The notes below the pieces were generated by a model, which had not been told where the DNA came from, did no database searches, and saw only the letters and a list, made by a program, of their open reading frames with translations. Shown piece after piece: positions 8,261 to 16,125 of a stretch of DNA of 64,000 bases. The translations under genes and the position numbers were made by a program. The first letter of the stretch is position 1. Each line of letters opens with the position of its first letter. The stretch spans positions 620,001-684,000 of the forward strand of contig NZ_CAJZAI010000002.1 in assembly GCF_914271435.1 (NCBI RefSeq), read 5' to 3'. Source of the DNA: Cupriavidus laharis (GTDB lineage: Bacteria > Pseudomonadota > Gammaproteobacteria > Burkholderiales > Burkholderiaceae).

Positions 8261-9772
8261 ATGACGGCCGACTACGACGTACTGATCCTTGGCGCCGGAA
8301 TCTCAGGCATCGGCATGGCGTGCCATCTGGCCCGCGAATGTCCGGAAAAGCGCGTCGCCATTCTCGAGCGCCGCCACGCGATCGGCGGGACATGGGACCT
8401 GTTCCGCTATCCGGGGATCCGCTCGGATTCGGACATGTTCAGCTTCGGCTATGCATTCCGGCCCTGGCATGACTACAAGGTCCTCGCTGACGGACCATCG
8501 ATCCGCCAGTACATTGCCGACACTGCACGTGAATATGGTGTCGATCGATACATCCGTTTCGGCGTCAAGGTCGAAGCGGCGTCGTGGTCGACGGAACAGC
8601 GCCGCTGGACGGTCATCGCACGACAAGAGGACACCGGAGAAGCTTTGACCTTTACCTGTCAGTACCTGGTTCCGTGCACGGGCTACTACAACCACGACCA
8701 CGGACACCTGCCGCATTTCGCGGGGCAAGAGCGATTCAACGGTTTGCGCATCCATCCGCAACACTGGCCCGAGGATCTCGACTATCACGGCAAGCGCGTC
8801 GTGGTGATCGGCAGTGGCGCAACGGCCGTCACGCTCGTTCCCGCGATGGCCGGCAAGGCGGCCCACGTCACGATGCTGCAGCGGTCACCGGGCTATATCT
8901 TTTCTGTGCCAGCGTACGACAAGATCTCGGCCAAGCTGGACCGCGTCTTGCCGACACGCTGGGTATATCGACTGGCCCGCTGGCGCAATATCCGGATGCA
9001 GCGCCTCATCTACAAGGCAGCCAGGCGCTGGCCGCGTCAGATCCGTTCCTGGTTGCTGGCCCACGTCGAGAAGCAGGTCGGCACCGGTGTGGACATGCGT
9101 CATTTCACCCCCGGCTACAACCCGTGGGACGAGCGGCTTTGTGCGGTTCCGGATGGCGATCTGTTCACGGTCATCCGCGAAGGAAAGGCGTCCGTCGTGA
9201 CTGACCACATCGAGACGTTCACGGAAGACGGCATTCTCCTGAAGTCGGGCAAAGTGCTGAAGGCTGACATCATCGTCACGGCGACCGGCCTTCAATTGCA
9301 ATCGCTCGGCGGCATGACCCTGCGCGTAAATGGCCGGCAACTGGGTCCTGGCGACCTGATGACGTACAAGGGCGTGCTGCTTCAGGACGTCCCCAATCTC
9401 GCCTACCTGTTTGGATACACGAACGCGCCGTGGACCCTGAAGATCGATATGGCGGCAAGCTATGTCTGCCGTTTGTTGAAACATATGGATGCGGGAGACT
9501 TCGACATGGTAACGGCGCATGCGCCGTCCGACGAGATGCTCGACGAATCGATTCTGGGCTCGCTGCAATCTGGATACGTGCAACGCGGCCAGGGCGTGCT
9601 GCCACGCCAGGGCCGGGGGCTGCCGTGGCGGGTTCTCCATAACCTGGAGGCGGATCGCAAGATGCTGCTCAAGCAAGCAATCGCCGACCCCGCGCTGGAA
9701 TTCAAGCGTGCCGGGACCCGGGTGGCCCCGTCTTCCGCACGCATGGCAGACCCTCGCGCCTTGTCCGTGTAG
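8261..9772 (+). CDS. Flavin-dependent monooxygenase (Baeyer-Villiger type)
   Basis: 503 residues from ATG 8261, with GAGGAGA upstream. A GTG directly before it is a less likely start. An N-terminal FAD Rossmann motif GAGISG (residues about 11-16) and a second NADP-binding motif GSGATA (about 184-189) are visible. Between them lies an exact match to the Baeyer-Villiger fingerprint FxGxxxHxxxWP, FNGLRIHPQHWP, at about 158-169. The enzyme would insert oxygen into a ketone, or oxidise a soft nucleophile, using NADPH and O2. Two hydrolases follow, fitting ketone to ester to acid plus alcohol. Substrate unknown; a long-chain or lipid ketone is plausible by analogy with MymA. Confidence 0.9.
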   Translation: MTADYDVLILGAGISGIGMACHLARECPEKRVAILERRHAIGGTWDLFRYPGIRSDSDMFSFGYAFRPWHDYKVLADGPSIRQYIADTAREYGVDRYIRFGVKVEAASWSTEQRRWTVIARQEDTGEALTFTCQYLVPCTGYYNHDHGHLPHFAGQERFNGLRIHPQHWPEDLDYHGKRVVVIGSGATAVTLVPAMAGKAAHVTMLQRSPGYIFSVPAYDKISAKLDRVLPTRWVYRLARWRNIRMQRLIYKAARRWPRQIRSWLLAHVEKQVGTGVDMRHFTPGYNPWDERLCAVPDGDLFTVIREGKASVVTDHIETFTEDGILLKSGKVLKADIIVTATGLQLQSLGGMTLRVNGRQLGPGDLMTYKGVLLQDVPNLAYLFGYTNAPWTLKIDMAASYVCRLLKHMDAGDFDMVTAHAPSDEMLDESILGSLQSGYVQRGQGVLPRQGRGLPWRVLHNLEADRKMLLKQAIADPALEFKRAGTRVAPSSARMADPRALSV

Positions 9773-9781
9773 GCGGCGTGC

Positions 9782-10732
9782 ATGCACAATCCCTGTCGAG
9801 CGATGGTTCCGGAGTCAACCACGCTTACCTTCGACTCCACGTTCAAGAGCCATGGCGAGAACTGCGCCGGGACGCTCATGGTGCCGGGCGCGGTTGAGAG
9901 ACCGCCTGTCATCGTCATGGGACATGGCTTCGGCGCGATTCGCGCGGCCGGGCTGTCCGCCTTCGCACGGCGCTTCATTGCCGAAGGGTACGCCGTTTAT
10001 CTCTTCGACTATCGCAACTTCGGCGACAGCGAAGGCATGCCGAGGCATTGGGTCAGCCCGCGTCGGCACCTCGCGGACTGGGCTGCGGCGATCCGGCATG
10101 TGCGGACGCTTTCCGGTATCGATACCGGACGCATTGTCCTGTGGGGAACCTCATTTTCGGGCGGACACGTGATCCAAACCGCTGCAAACGATCGCCTGAT
10201 CCATGCGGTGATCGCGCAGGTACCACACGTAAGCGCTATCGCGAGCCTGCGACAAGTGCCAGTGCGCGTGACCATTCGATTGATGATGGCGGCACTGCGC
10301 GACCACGCGGGCAGGCTGTTCGGCCATCCGCACTACAGCCGGATCGTCGGGCGTCCCGGCGACACGGCGGCCTTGACGACCGACGAGTGTTGGGAAGGCT
10401 ACGCGCGGCTGCTTCCGCCAGCAGCTCCCTGGGAAAACAAGGTGCTTTCGCGAATCTTTCTGGATCTGCCGTTCTACAACCCACTTCGCCACGCACATCG
10501 GGTAAAGGCACCGACGCTCATCGTTGCCGGTCGACGCGACACGGTCACGCCGGCTCACGCCGCATACCGTGCAGCAATGCGCATTCCGGACTGCGAGTTT
10601 CACCTCGTGGATGGTAGCCACTTCGGGCTTCATCTCGAGGATGAACCAGCGTGCCTGGAGAATATTGCGCTGCAACTGGCGTTCCTGAATAAACAGGTAG
10701 CCCGCCCCGTGCGGTGCCGCGCAGCCTATTGA
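9782..10732 (+). CDS. Alpha/beta hydrolase; stop codon supplied by a MITE
   Basis: 316 residues. The catalytic triad is visible: nucleophile elbow GTSFSGG (about 122-128), Asp in GRRDTVTP and His in DGSHFG. An ATG eight codons in is an alternative start. It begins 9 bp after the monooxygenase stop, so it is probably co-transcribed and hydrolyses the ester product. The C-terminal Tyr codon and TGA stop (10727-10732) are formed by the junction with a 168-bp mobile repeat. Removing the repeat and one TA would leave a TAG stop one codon earlier, so the protein is essentially intact. Confidence 0.85.
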   Translation: MHNPCRAMVPESTTLTFDSTFKSHGENCAGTLMVPGAVERPPVIVMGHGFGAIRAAGLSAFARRFIAEGYAVYLFDYRNFGDSEGMPRHWVSPRRHLADWAAAIRHVRTLSGIDTGRIVLWGTSFSGGHVIQTAANDRLIHAVIAQVPHVSAIASLRQVPVRVTIRLMMAALRDHAGRLFGHPHYSRIVGRPGDTAALTTDECWEGYARLLPPAAPWENKVLSRIFLDLPFYNPLRHAHRVKAPTLIVAGRRDTVTPAHAAYRAAMRIPDCEFHLVDGSHFGLHLEDEPACLENIALQLAFLNKQVARPVRCRAAY

Positions 10733-10896
10733 GCTTTCCCTATTTCACGACAACATCAAAGCAACCACCGTCATTCCCGCGAAGGCGGGAATCCAGCGTC
10801 TTACAAGTCCCCCGAAGGGGGACAAAAAGTCACTGGGTCCCCGCCTGCGCGGGGACGACGAATATTTTGCGTTGTCATGAATTCTGGAAACATCAA
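10729..10896 (+). mobile_element. MITE copy 1 (168 bp, TA target duplication)
   Basis: Flanking TA dinucleotides are at 10727-10728 and 10897-10898. The ends form an imperfect inverted repeat of about 26 bp (TTGAGCTTTCC... against TTGATGTTTCC..., both reaching GACAAC). Inside are three strong hairpins: ATTCCCGC/GCGGGAAT, GTCCCCC/GGGGGAC and GTCCCCGC/GCGGGGAC. It carries no gene. The TA duplication and non-coding structure suggest a miniature element mobilised by an IS630/Tc1-type transposase, which is not in this window. It is identical to the copy at 33341. Confidence 0.85.
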
Positions 10897-10935
10897 TAGT
10901 CCCGGCGAGCCAGCGCGATTCGTGGGAAAGAGAGT

Positions 10936-11988
10936 ATGGGAATGAGCACAAGATTGATGATTTACGGCGCATACGGGTACACGGGCGAACTCGTCGTGCG
11001 CGAAGCCGTGCGACTAGGCTTGCAGCCGATCATTGCGGGGAGAGATGGCAAGAAGCTCCAACCTTTGGCGGATGCGCTCGGCCTGGAAACGAGAGCCTTC
11101 GAAGTTGCCAGAGCCAAAGCAAACCTGAAGGACGTCGCCGTCATCCTGAACTGTGCAGGGCCGTTCTCATCGACCGCCAGCGCGTTCGTTGAAGCCTGCA
11201 TCGATGCGCACGTGCATTATGTGGACATCACCGGTGAAATCCCGGTCTTCCAGTTCTGTCATGCGCAGGATGCACGCGCGGCCGCCGCGGGAATCGTCCT
11301 CTGTCCCGGCGCGGGCTTCGATATCGTCCCCACCGATAGTCTCGCCGCAGCATTGAAGGCGCGCATGCCCGATGCCTCGCGGATTGACCTCGCGTTTTCG
11401 TTTGGGACGAAACCGAGCATCGGCACCGCGAAAACCATTCTGGAGTCCGCGGCCAGCGGCGGACTCATCCGACGAGATCACCGGCTCGTTTCAGTCCCCA
11501 ATGCCTATCGCATGCGGCGTATCCCGTTTCCCGGTGGCACGCGCTGGGGGGTATCGATTCCGTGGGGCGACGTATTTACCGCCGGCATATCGACCGGCGT
11601 ACCTGACGGCCTCGTGTATTGCGCATTGCCGCTAACGCTCGGATTGTCGATGCGGCTCACCAACTTCATGCGGCGGCTCTTTGCCACCCCTTCTGTATCG
11701 AAGGCGCTCTACCGGCTTGCAGAACGGCTCTTTTCCGGCGGGCCGGACGCCGGTGCACGCGGCATCGAGCGAACAGAGTTTTGGGCCCAGGCGAGAAACA
11801 TTCACGGACAAGCCGTCACGATAAGGATGTCGGCACCCAACGTCTATGCGATGACGGCGGACACGGCACTGGCGATCGCCCAACGCTGCCTGACCGATCC
11901 TGGACGGGGAGGCTACACGACGCCGTCGATGCTGATGGGCAGCGCCTTCTTTCTCTGCCGCCCGGGATTTGAAGTGTCGTACGCCTGA
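10936..11988 (+). CDS. Saccharopine dehydrogenase-like / trans-acting enoyl reductase family protein
   Basis: 350 residues. An N-terminal Rossmann motif GAYGYTGELVV (about 10-20) is followed by LNCAGPFSS and a GAGFDIVPTDSLA segment. These are typical of the saccharopine-dehydrogenase-like reductases related to mycobacterial trans-acting enoyl reductases. The start ATG has GGGAAAG upstream; an ATG two codons later is also possible. It lies in the same direction as the monooxygenase and hydrolase, but a MITE now separates it from them. It probably reduces a lipid-like intermediate with NAD(P)H. Substrate not determined. Confidence 0.8.
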   Translation: MGMSTRLMIYGAYGYTGELVVREAVRLGLQPIIAGRDGKKLQPLADALGLETRAFEVARAKANLKDVAVILNCAGPFSSTASAFVEACIDAHVHYVDITGEIPVFQFCHAQDARAAAAGIVLCPGAGFDIVPTDSLAAALKARMPDASRIDLAFSFGTKPSIGTAKTILESAASGGLIRRDHRLVSVPNAYRMRRIPFPGGTRWGVSIPWGDVFTAGISTGVPDGLVYCALPLTLGLSMRLTNFMRRLFATPSVSKALYRLAERLFSGGPDAGARGIERTEFWAQARNIHGQAVTIRMSAPNVYAMTADTALAIAQRCLTDPGRGGYTTPSMLMGSAFFLCRPGFEVSYA

Positions 11989-12067
11989 GGGCCGGCGTCG
12001 CGCTAGCGCCCATGACTGCACGCCGTTGAACGCAACCCGCGAAACCCAACCAGATTCGGATCCGATA

Positions 12068-13021
12068 ATGAAGACTTACACGCAGCAGCAGCATTGGCGA
12101 GACATTCAGGGCTTCCTTCCCGCCGCGTATCAACTTCAGCCAGGACAGGAGCCGCAGGAGGAGTGTTGGTCCTGGGGACCGCATCGCATCCACCTGGATT
12201 GCTATCGCAATGCCACTGCGCCAATAAAGGTCATTCTTTTCCATGGCGTCGGCACGAACGGTCGCCAGATGTCAACCATCCTGGGCGCCCCGCTTGCGCG
12301 CAAAGGCTTCGAGACGATTGCCATCGACATGCCGGAGTACGGCTTGACGCAGGTGGGCCGCGGGCAGCCGGTACGGTACGACGACTGGATACAGGCCGGG
12401 AGCGATCTTATCGATGTCGAGCTGGCAAAGGACAGCCGCCCCATTGTGCTCTACGGGCTGAGCGCAGGAGGCATGGAAACGTATCACATCGCCGTTCGGA
12501 ACAGAAAGGTCAAGGGCATTGTCGGCATGACCTTTCTCGATCAAAGGGAGCAGCAGGTTCGTGATGAAACCGCGTACAACCGGTTCATGAGCCGCGTCGG
12601 CGGGCCGCTCGCGACGCTGGTCGCGCAGACGCCGTTCGCGGGTCTGCGAATACCCATGGCCGTTGCGAGCAAGATGCACACGCTGGTCAATAACAAGGCC
12701 ATGCTGAACGCTTGCCTGGCGGACAAGACCTCTGCGGGAAAGTGGGTGACCATGAGCTTTCTGTCCAGCTACACGGGTTATCAGCCGGCAGTCGAGCCAG
12801 AGGATTTTGACGTCTGCCCGATCCTGCTGACGCAACCTGCGCAAGATCGCTGGACGCCTCTGCACCTGAGTGAGTTATTCCTGAGGCGAGTCAGGCACGT
12901 ACCGGTGAAGGTGACCATGCTAGAAAATGCCGGCCACTATCCGCTGGAACAGCCAGGACTGAATCAGATGGTCACTGCCGTTCATGATTTCTGCCTTGAC
13001 GTGGCGCGCCCTCATGCTTGA
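12068..13021 (+). CDS. Alpha/beta hydrolase
   Basis: 317 residues from ATG 12068. An upstream in-frame ATG at 11969 overlaps the preceding gene and adds unlikely sequence. The oxyanion region VILFHGVGTNG, nucleophile GLSAGGME (about 131-138), an acid in QPAQDRWTP and His in ENAGHYPLEQPG are visible. It is the last gene of the putative monooxygenase operon and the second esterase/lipase-like enzyme in it. The ribosome-binding site is weak. Confidence 0.82.
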   Translation: MKTYTQQQHWRDIQGFLPAAYQLQPGQEPQEECWSWGPHRIHLDCYRNATAPIKVILFHGVGTNGRQMSTILGAPLARKGFETIAIDMPEYGLTQVGRGQPVRYDDWIQAGSDLIDVELAKDSRPIVLYGLSAGGMETYHIAVRNRKVKGIVGMTFLDQREQQVRDETAYNRFMSRVGGPLATLVAQTPFAGLRIPMAVASKMHTLVNNKAMLNACLADKTSAGKWVTMSFLSSYTGYQPAVEPEDFDVCPILLTQPAQDRWTPLHLSELFLRRVRHVPVKVTMLENAGHYPLEQPGLNQMVTAVHDFCLDVARPHA

Positions 13022-13167
13022 AGCAAGCCTGAAGGTATCAATGCTGAATGTCTCTACGTATCCGGAACCTGCCGCCCATCATTGCGCAAATTGAATGGCG
13101 GCCAAGGGTCGGGAAGCGACGACCGGGATCAGGAAGGCAAAGGCTGCTGACGGGCCATTAGGGCCAT

Positions 13168-13290
13168 CTACCGAAGGCCATCGTGGTACACGAAGTCGGC
13201 CGGCACCTGGAGATCGAAACGCACGTATCCCACCATTTCCACGCGAACTCTCTTCCCTTGGGCATTGGAACCATAGATACATGCCGGCAC
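13168..13290 (-). pseudogene. Possible small ORF or gene remnant (40 codons)
   Basis: A minus-strand frame from GTG 13290 to TAG 13168 encodes a peptide with good composition (QGKRVRVEMVGYVRFDLQVP, then ADFVYHDGLR). No ribosome-binding site is seen and an in-frame stop lies two codons upstream of the GTG. It may be the 3' end of a decayed gene. The rest of the 13022-13474 spacer shows nothing else. Confidence 0.25.
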
Positions 13291-13474
13291 TGCAACTCAC
13301 ACGAGCATCCGGCGAGCCCAGATCCGTGAAGGTACCCCGCCAGATCGAAGACCTATGAACTCGACCGCGAATTCGCTGCGCGAGCAACGTAAAGTTTGGT
13401 TCTGTATTAGCTGGGTATTGCGGGAGCAAGCGTAGGCTCCCACGGAGGACAGACAAATGAGAACTTCTTAGTTC

Positions 13475-13795
13475 CTATATTCTCAGAAGCCGTTTTGCGA
13501 GTATTGCATTAAGGTCTCGCCTGGTGTCGCTTATGATGTGTATGTAGATGGTGTCGTTTGCAATCTGGTAGATGATTCTGTTCATGCCGCTGATGACTTG
13601 ATAGTATTTCGTTGGTTGGAAATCTATCAACTCGGGTGGGTTGCTGCCCTTCAGTGGGAAATCTTCTACCTGCTTGATTGATTGTTGAATCTTGTTTCTG
13701 GTCTCAAGCCAGGTCTTGTTGCCAAATTTATTAATGATGTACCGTCGTAAGTCTTGCAAGTCGGACTTGGCAGGCCCGAGAATTACAGACTTCAT
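13475..13795 (-). CDS. RelE/ParE-family toxin
   Basis: 106 residues, the usual size. Seen: VILGPAKSDLQDLRRYIINKFG at the N-terminus, a central QPTKYYQVISGMNRIIYQI strand pair, and a C-terminal IYIHIISDTRRDLNAILAKR, matching the ParE/RelE fold. Toxins of this family cleave ribosome-bound mRNA or poison gyrase; which applies here is not clear. Its start overlaps the antitoxin stop by 4 bp, showing translational coupling. The coding sequence is visibly AT-richer than every neighbour, which points to recent transfer. Confidence 0.85.
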   Translation of the reverse strand: MKSVILGPAKSDLQDLRRYIINKFGNKTWLETRNKIQQSIKQVEDFPLKGSNPPELIDFQPTKYYQVISGMNRIIYQIANDTIYIHIISDTRRDLNAILAKRLLRI

Positions 13796-14073
13796 TCGAT
13801 CCCTTCCTCCCTGTCCATGCGCTCCAGTTCGGCAAACACTTCATCCGTCGGGGTGAAGTTGCCCGTCTCGATATCATTCTGACCCATCGCCAGAATCTTC
13901 AGAAGGGCAACCGTCTGTTGCATGTCCTCATACGATTGGGCATCCTGCACGACTACCTTTGCCTCGCCGTTCTGTGTGATCAGCATGGGCTCGCCGCTCT
14001 CGGTGATGTCCCGCACGATTTCTGCTGCGTGGCTTTTAAGGTAGCTTATGGGCTTGACCTGACTCGGTTTCAT
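13792..14073 (-). CDS. Phd/YefM-family antitoxin
   Basis: 93 residues. The Phd/YefM N-terminal DNA-binding fold is clear: VKPISYLKSHAAEIVRDITE, then GEPMLITQNGEAKVVVQDAQ. An acidic C-terminal tail (ELERMDREEGIE) would wrap and neutralise the toxin. It is first in the operon, as usual for antitoxins, and would repress its own promoter in the region above 14073. Confidence 0.88.
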   Translation of the reverse strand: MKPSQVKPISYLKSHAAEIVRDITESGEPMLITQNGEAKVVVQDAQSYEDMQQTVALLKILAMGQNDIETGNFTPTDEVFAELERMDREEGIE

Positions 14074-14699
14074 ATCCGTTCCCTAGACTTGAAACTACCG
14101 GTCCAAATATAGACCTGAATTCAGTCTGCGTCCAGCAACAAGGAATTTCGTGCACCATGCGGTGGCGCATAGAGCATGCAATCGATGCATGTCCTCGGTG
14201 AGGAATTGCCTCCTATCAGCGGCTCCCGCCAAACGCAGTTCAGACAGCCGCAGCCCCGTACAGACCAGGCAGCCATTGCTGTGGGCCAATAGTCCAGTCC
14301 TCCGACGCACCTAAACTGCATTAACCGCCGGGTGGCGCCGGGAATGAGTGCGTTTTTAGGCGCGCACGGATATGCCGAATGTCTTGGACCAGTGCCGCAT
14401 CCCGAGAACAGACTGACGCATGTCCATATCATGATTTGCTGGCTGTAACGCAACGCTGAATGACCGCCGCACTTCAAAAGTGACGCTGGAGCCGTACTGG
14501 GGCGAACGACGGCAGCGGGTCGGCTACGGCCTCACGCCGACCGGTCAAGGAGGAACGTTCGGTTGTGCTCGGCGTCGGGCCGCACCCGGCCAGCTACGGC
14601 CGTTTGGCAACACTCTCACGCGGACTTTCGAATGTCAGCTCCGCTCACGTAACGGAACTTCGCGGGACGGTCATGCTCGTCGCCTCCTCGGCCATACTA
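14074..14699. other. 626-bp spacer left of MITE copy 2
   Basis: The toxin-antitoxin promoter should lie at its left end. No supported gene was found; the frames present overlap and lack start signals. The phrase GGGTCGGCTACGG near 14517 recurs near 24394 and may be a trace of a degenerate repeat. Confidence 0.3.
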
Positions 14700-14867
14700 T
14701 TGATGTTTCCAGAATTCATGACAACGCAAAATATTCGTCGTCCCCGCGCAGGCGGGGACCCAGTGACTTTTTGTCCCCCTTCGGGGGACTTGTAAGACGC
14801 TGGATTCCCGCCTTCGCGGGAATGACGGTGGTTGCTTTGATGTTGTCGTGACATAGGGAAAGCTCAA
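14700..14867 (-). mobile_element. MITE copy 2 (168 bp, inverted orientation)
   Basis: Same element as at 10729 in opposite orientation, with one base difference that I can find. Flanking TA dinucleotides are at 14698-14699 and 14868-14869. Its end supplies the TGA stop (14864-14866) of the catalase-like gene after a Tyr codon spanning the junction. The base beyond the far TA is the one needed to make the original TAG stop. Confidence 0.85.
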
Positions 14868-15949
14868 TAGGTACGCTCGATGCGGGCGCGCGCCTCCGCA
14901 CTTGAAAGCAGGCCCCGGTCCGCGCGATTGGCCGCGCTTGCCGCATAGACCACCCTGCGTGCATGCGTGATGCCAAGCGGCTCGAACCCGTTGGCCGGAT
15001 TGAACGCCATCTGATTGACGGTGGCCTCCTCTTCGGCTGAAGGCACCGACGAAATCTCGAGCTCCCCGATCACGACTGTCGGAGCCTCCCAAACGATCGA
15101 CGCGTCGTTCACCGGCGTATGCTCCTCGTCGGTGAAGAGCTGCACCACCAGTTGCCATTTCAGCGCGCCCTTCCTTAGGCGATTGAGCAGATCGTTGCGC
15201 AGATACTGGTCGCCATGACGATCGCCATCGGTGCCAGGCACGGTGTCGGGACACGGCTGCAGCGAGTACTTGAAGGCTGCATCGTTACACTTCACCACCG
15301 AGCCCCAGAACTTCTCCGTCGTGAGGCTCGCCACCGTGTGCAACTTCGTCGCTTGGAACAGGATGCCAAAGGAGCGTGCCGCCTCAACAGGTCCGAGCTT
15401 GCGCCCGAACACGTCCGCCGTCGTTTTTTCGATCAATCCCGCAAGTCCTCCCTCGATCTGTGAGACGAGCACATCGGCGATCTCCATGAAGCTTTTCGCA
15501 TCCCGCGCATGCGATCGACCGCCTTCGTTCGTCACGAGCAAATCAGTCTCCGTGCCCTCGGCCGTGAAGAACTTGACGGCAACGCCGCGCACGTCCGCCT
15601 CCGTGTCTGCAAAGGGACAGGGCTGCCCATTCGAAAAGCGGCACGCCACGCGGTAGAGGGGCGGCGCATCCGAATCGCCGCTTTTCGCGAAGGGACCTGA
15701 CGCAAGCGCGGGCGGCACCGTGGCGAAGATGCGCAGCGTGCCGAACGCGCCCATCACCTGCTTTTGATGCTGCCCCCTGTCGATACGCCCGCCCAAGCCC
15801 GTCCGGCTGCTCGACGCGATCGATTCCTGTTGTGCCCCGATCTTTTCGACCAACGTGGCCAGGATGTCCGGCGTGTCCATGTGGTCTTCCCATCCGGTGC
15901 CGGAGCCCACTTGTTGCCCTGCTGCACTGACTTTCGTTTCGTTCGCCAC
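14864..15949 (-). CDS. Catalase-fold heme protein (small catalase family)
   Basis: 361 residues from a GTG start with GGAGGCGGCC just upstream. Catalase-like landmarks are seen: DRGQHQKQVMGAFGTLRIFA, then RVACRFSNGQPCPFADTEAD with VRGVAVKFF, and late residues of the heme pocket region. It is shorter than true KatE/KatA monofunctional catalases and belongs with divergent catalase-like proteins that may be peroxidases or lipid-peroxide enzymes. No signal peptide. It is third in a minus-strand row after a GH25 muramidase and a lipoprotein hydrolase. The final Tyr-stop comes from MITE copy 2. Confidence 0.8.
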   Translation of the reverse strand: MANETKVSAAGQQVGSGTGWEDHMDTPDILATLVEKIGAQQESIASSSRTGLGGRIDRGQHQKQVMGAFGTLRIFATVPPALASGPFAKSGDSDAPPLYRVACRFSNGQPCPFADTEADVRGVAVKFFTAEGTETDLLVTNEGGRSHARDAKSFMEIADVLVSQIEGGLAGLIEKTTADVFGRKLGPVEAARSFGILFQATKLHTVASLTTEKFWGSVVKCNDAAFKYSLQPCPDTVPGTDGDRHGDQYLRNDLLNRLRKGALKWQLVVQLFTDEEHTPVNDASIVWEAPTVVIGELEISSVPSAEEEATVNQMAFNPANGFEPLGITHARRVVYAASAANRADRGLLSSAEARARIERTY

Positions 15950-16125
15950 GGCCGCCTCCGATCTGGTTCATTACACTTCGAATGCGCCCCCCTGTTCTAG
16001 AGCAAGTATCAACTCTACCGGCCGCAAGAGGGTGAACATTACCGGCGTCTGGTTCAAGCCATATATGGCTGTCTTGCGGACGATAGCCACGTATAGCGTC
16101 AGGCGACCGGCGACTCCGGCGCAGA

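Noticed and set aside
10749-10870. The hairpin block of the MITE as a CRISPR or REP array
   Set aside because: The three hairpins have different sequences, occur once each per copy and have no spacers; the terminal repeats and TA duplication identify a mobile element instead.
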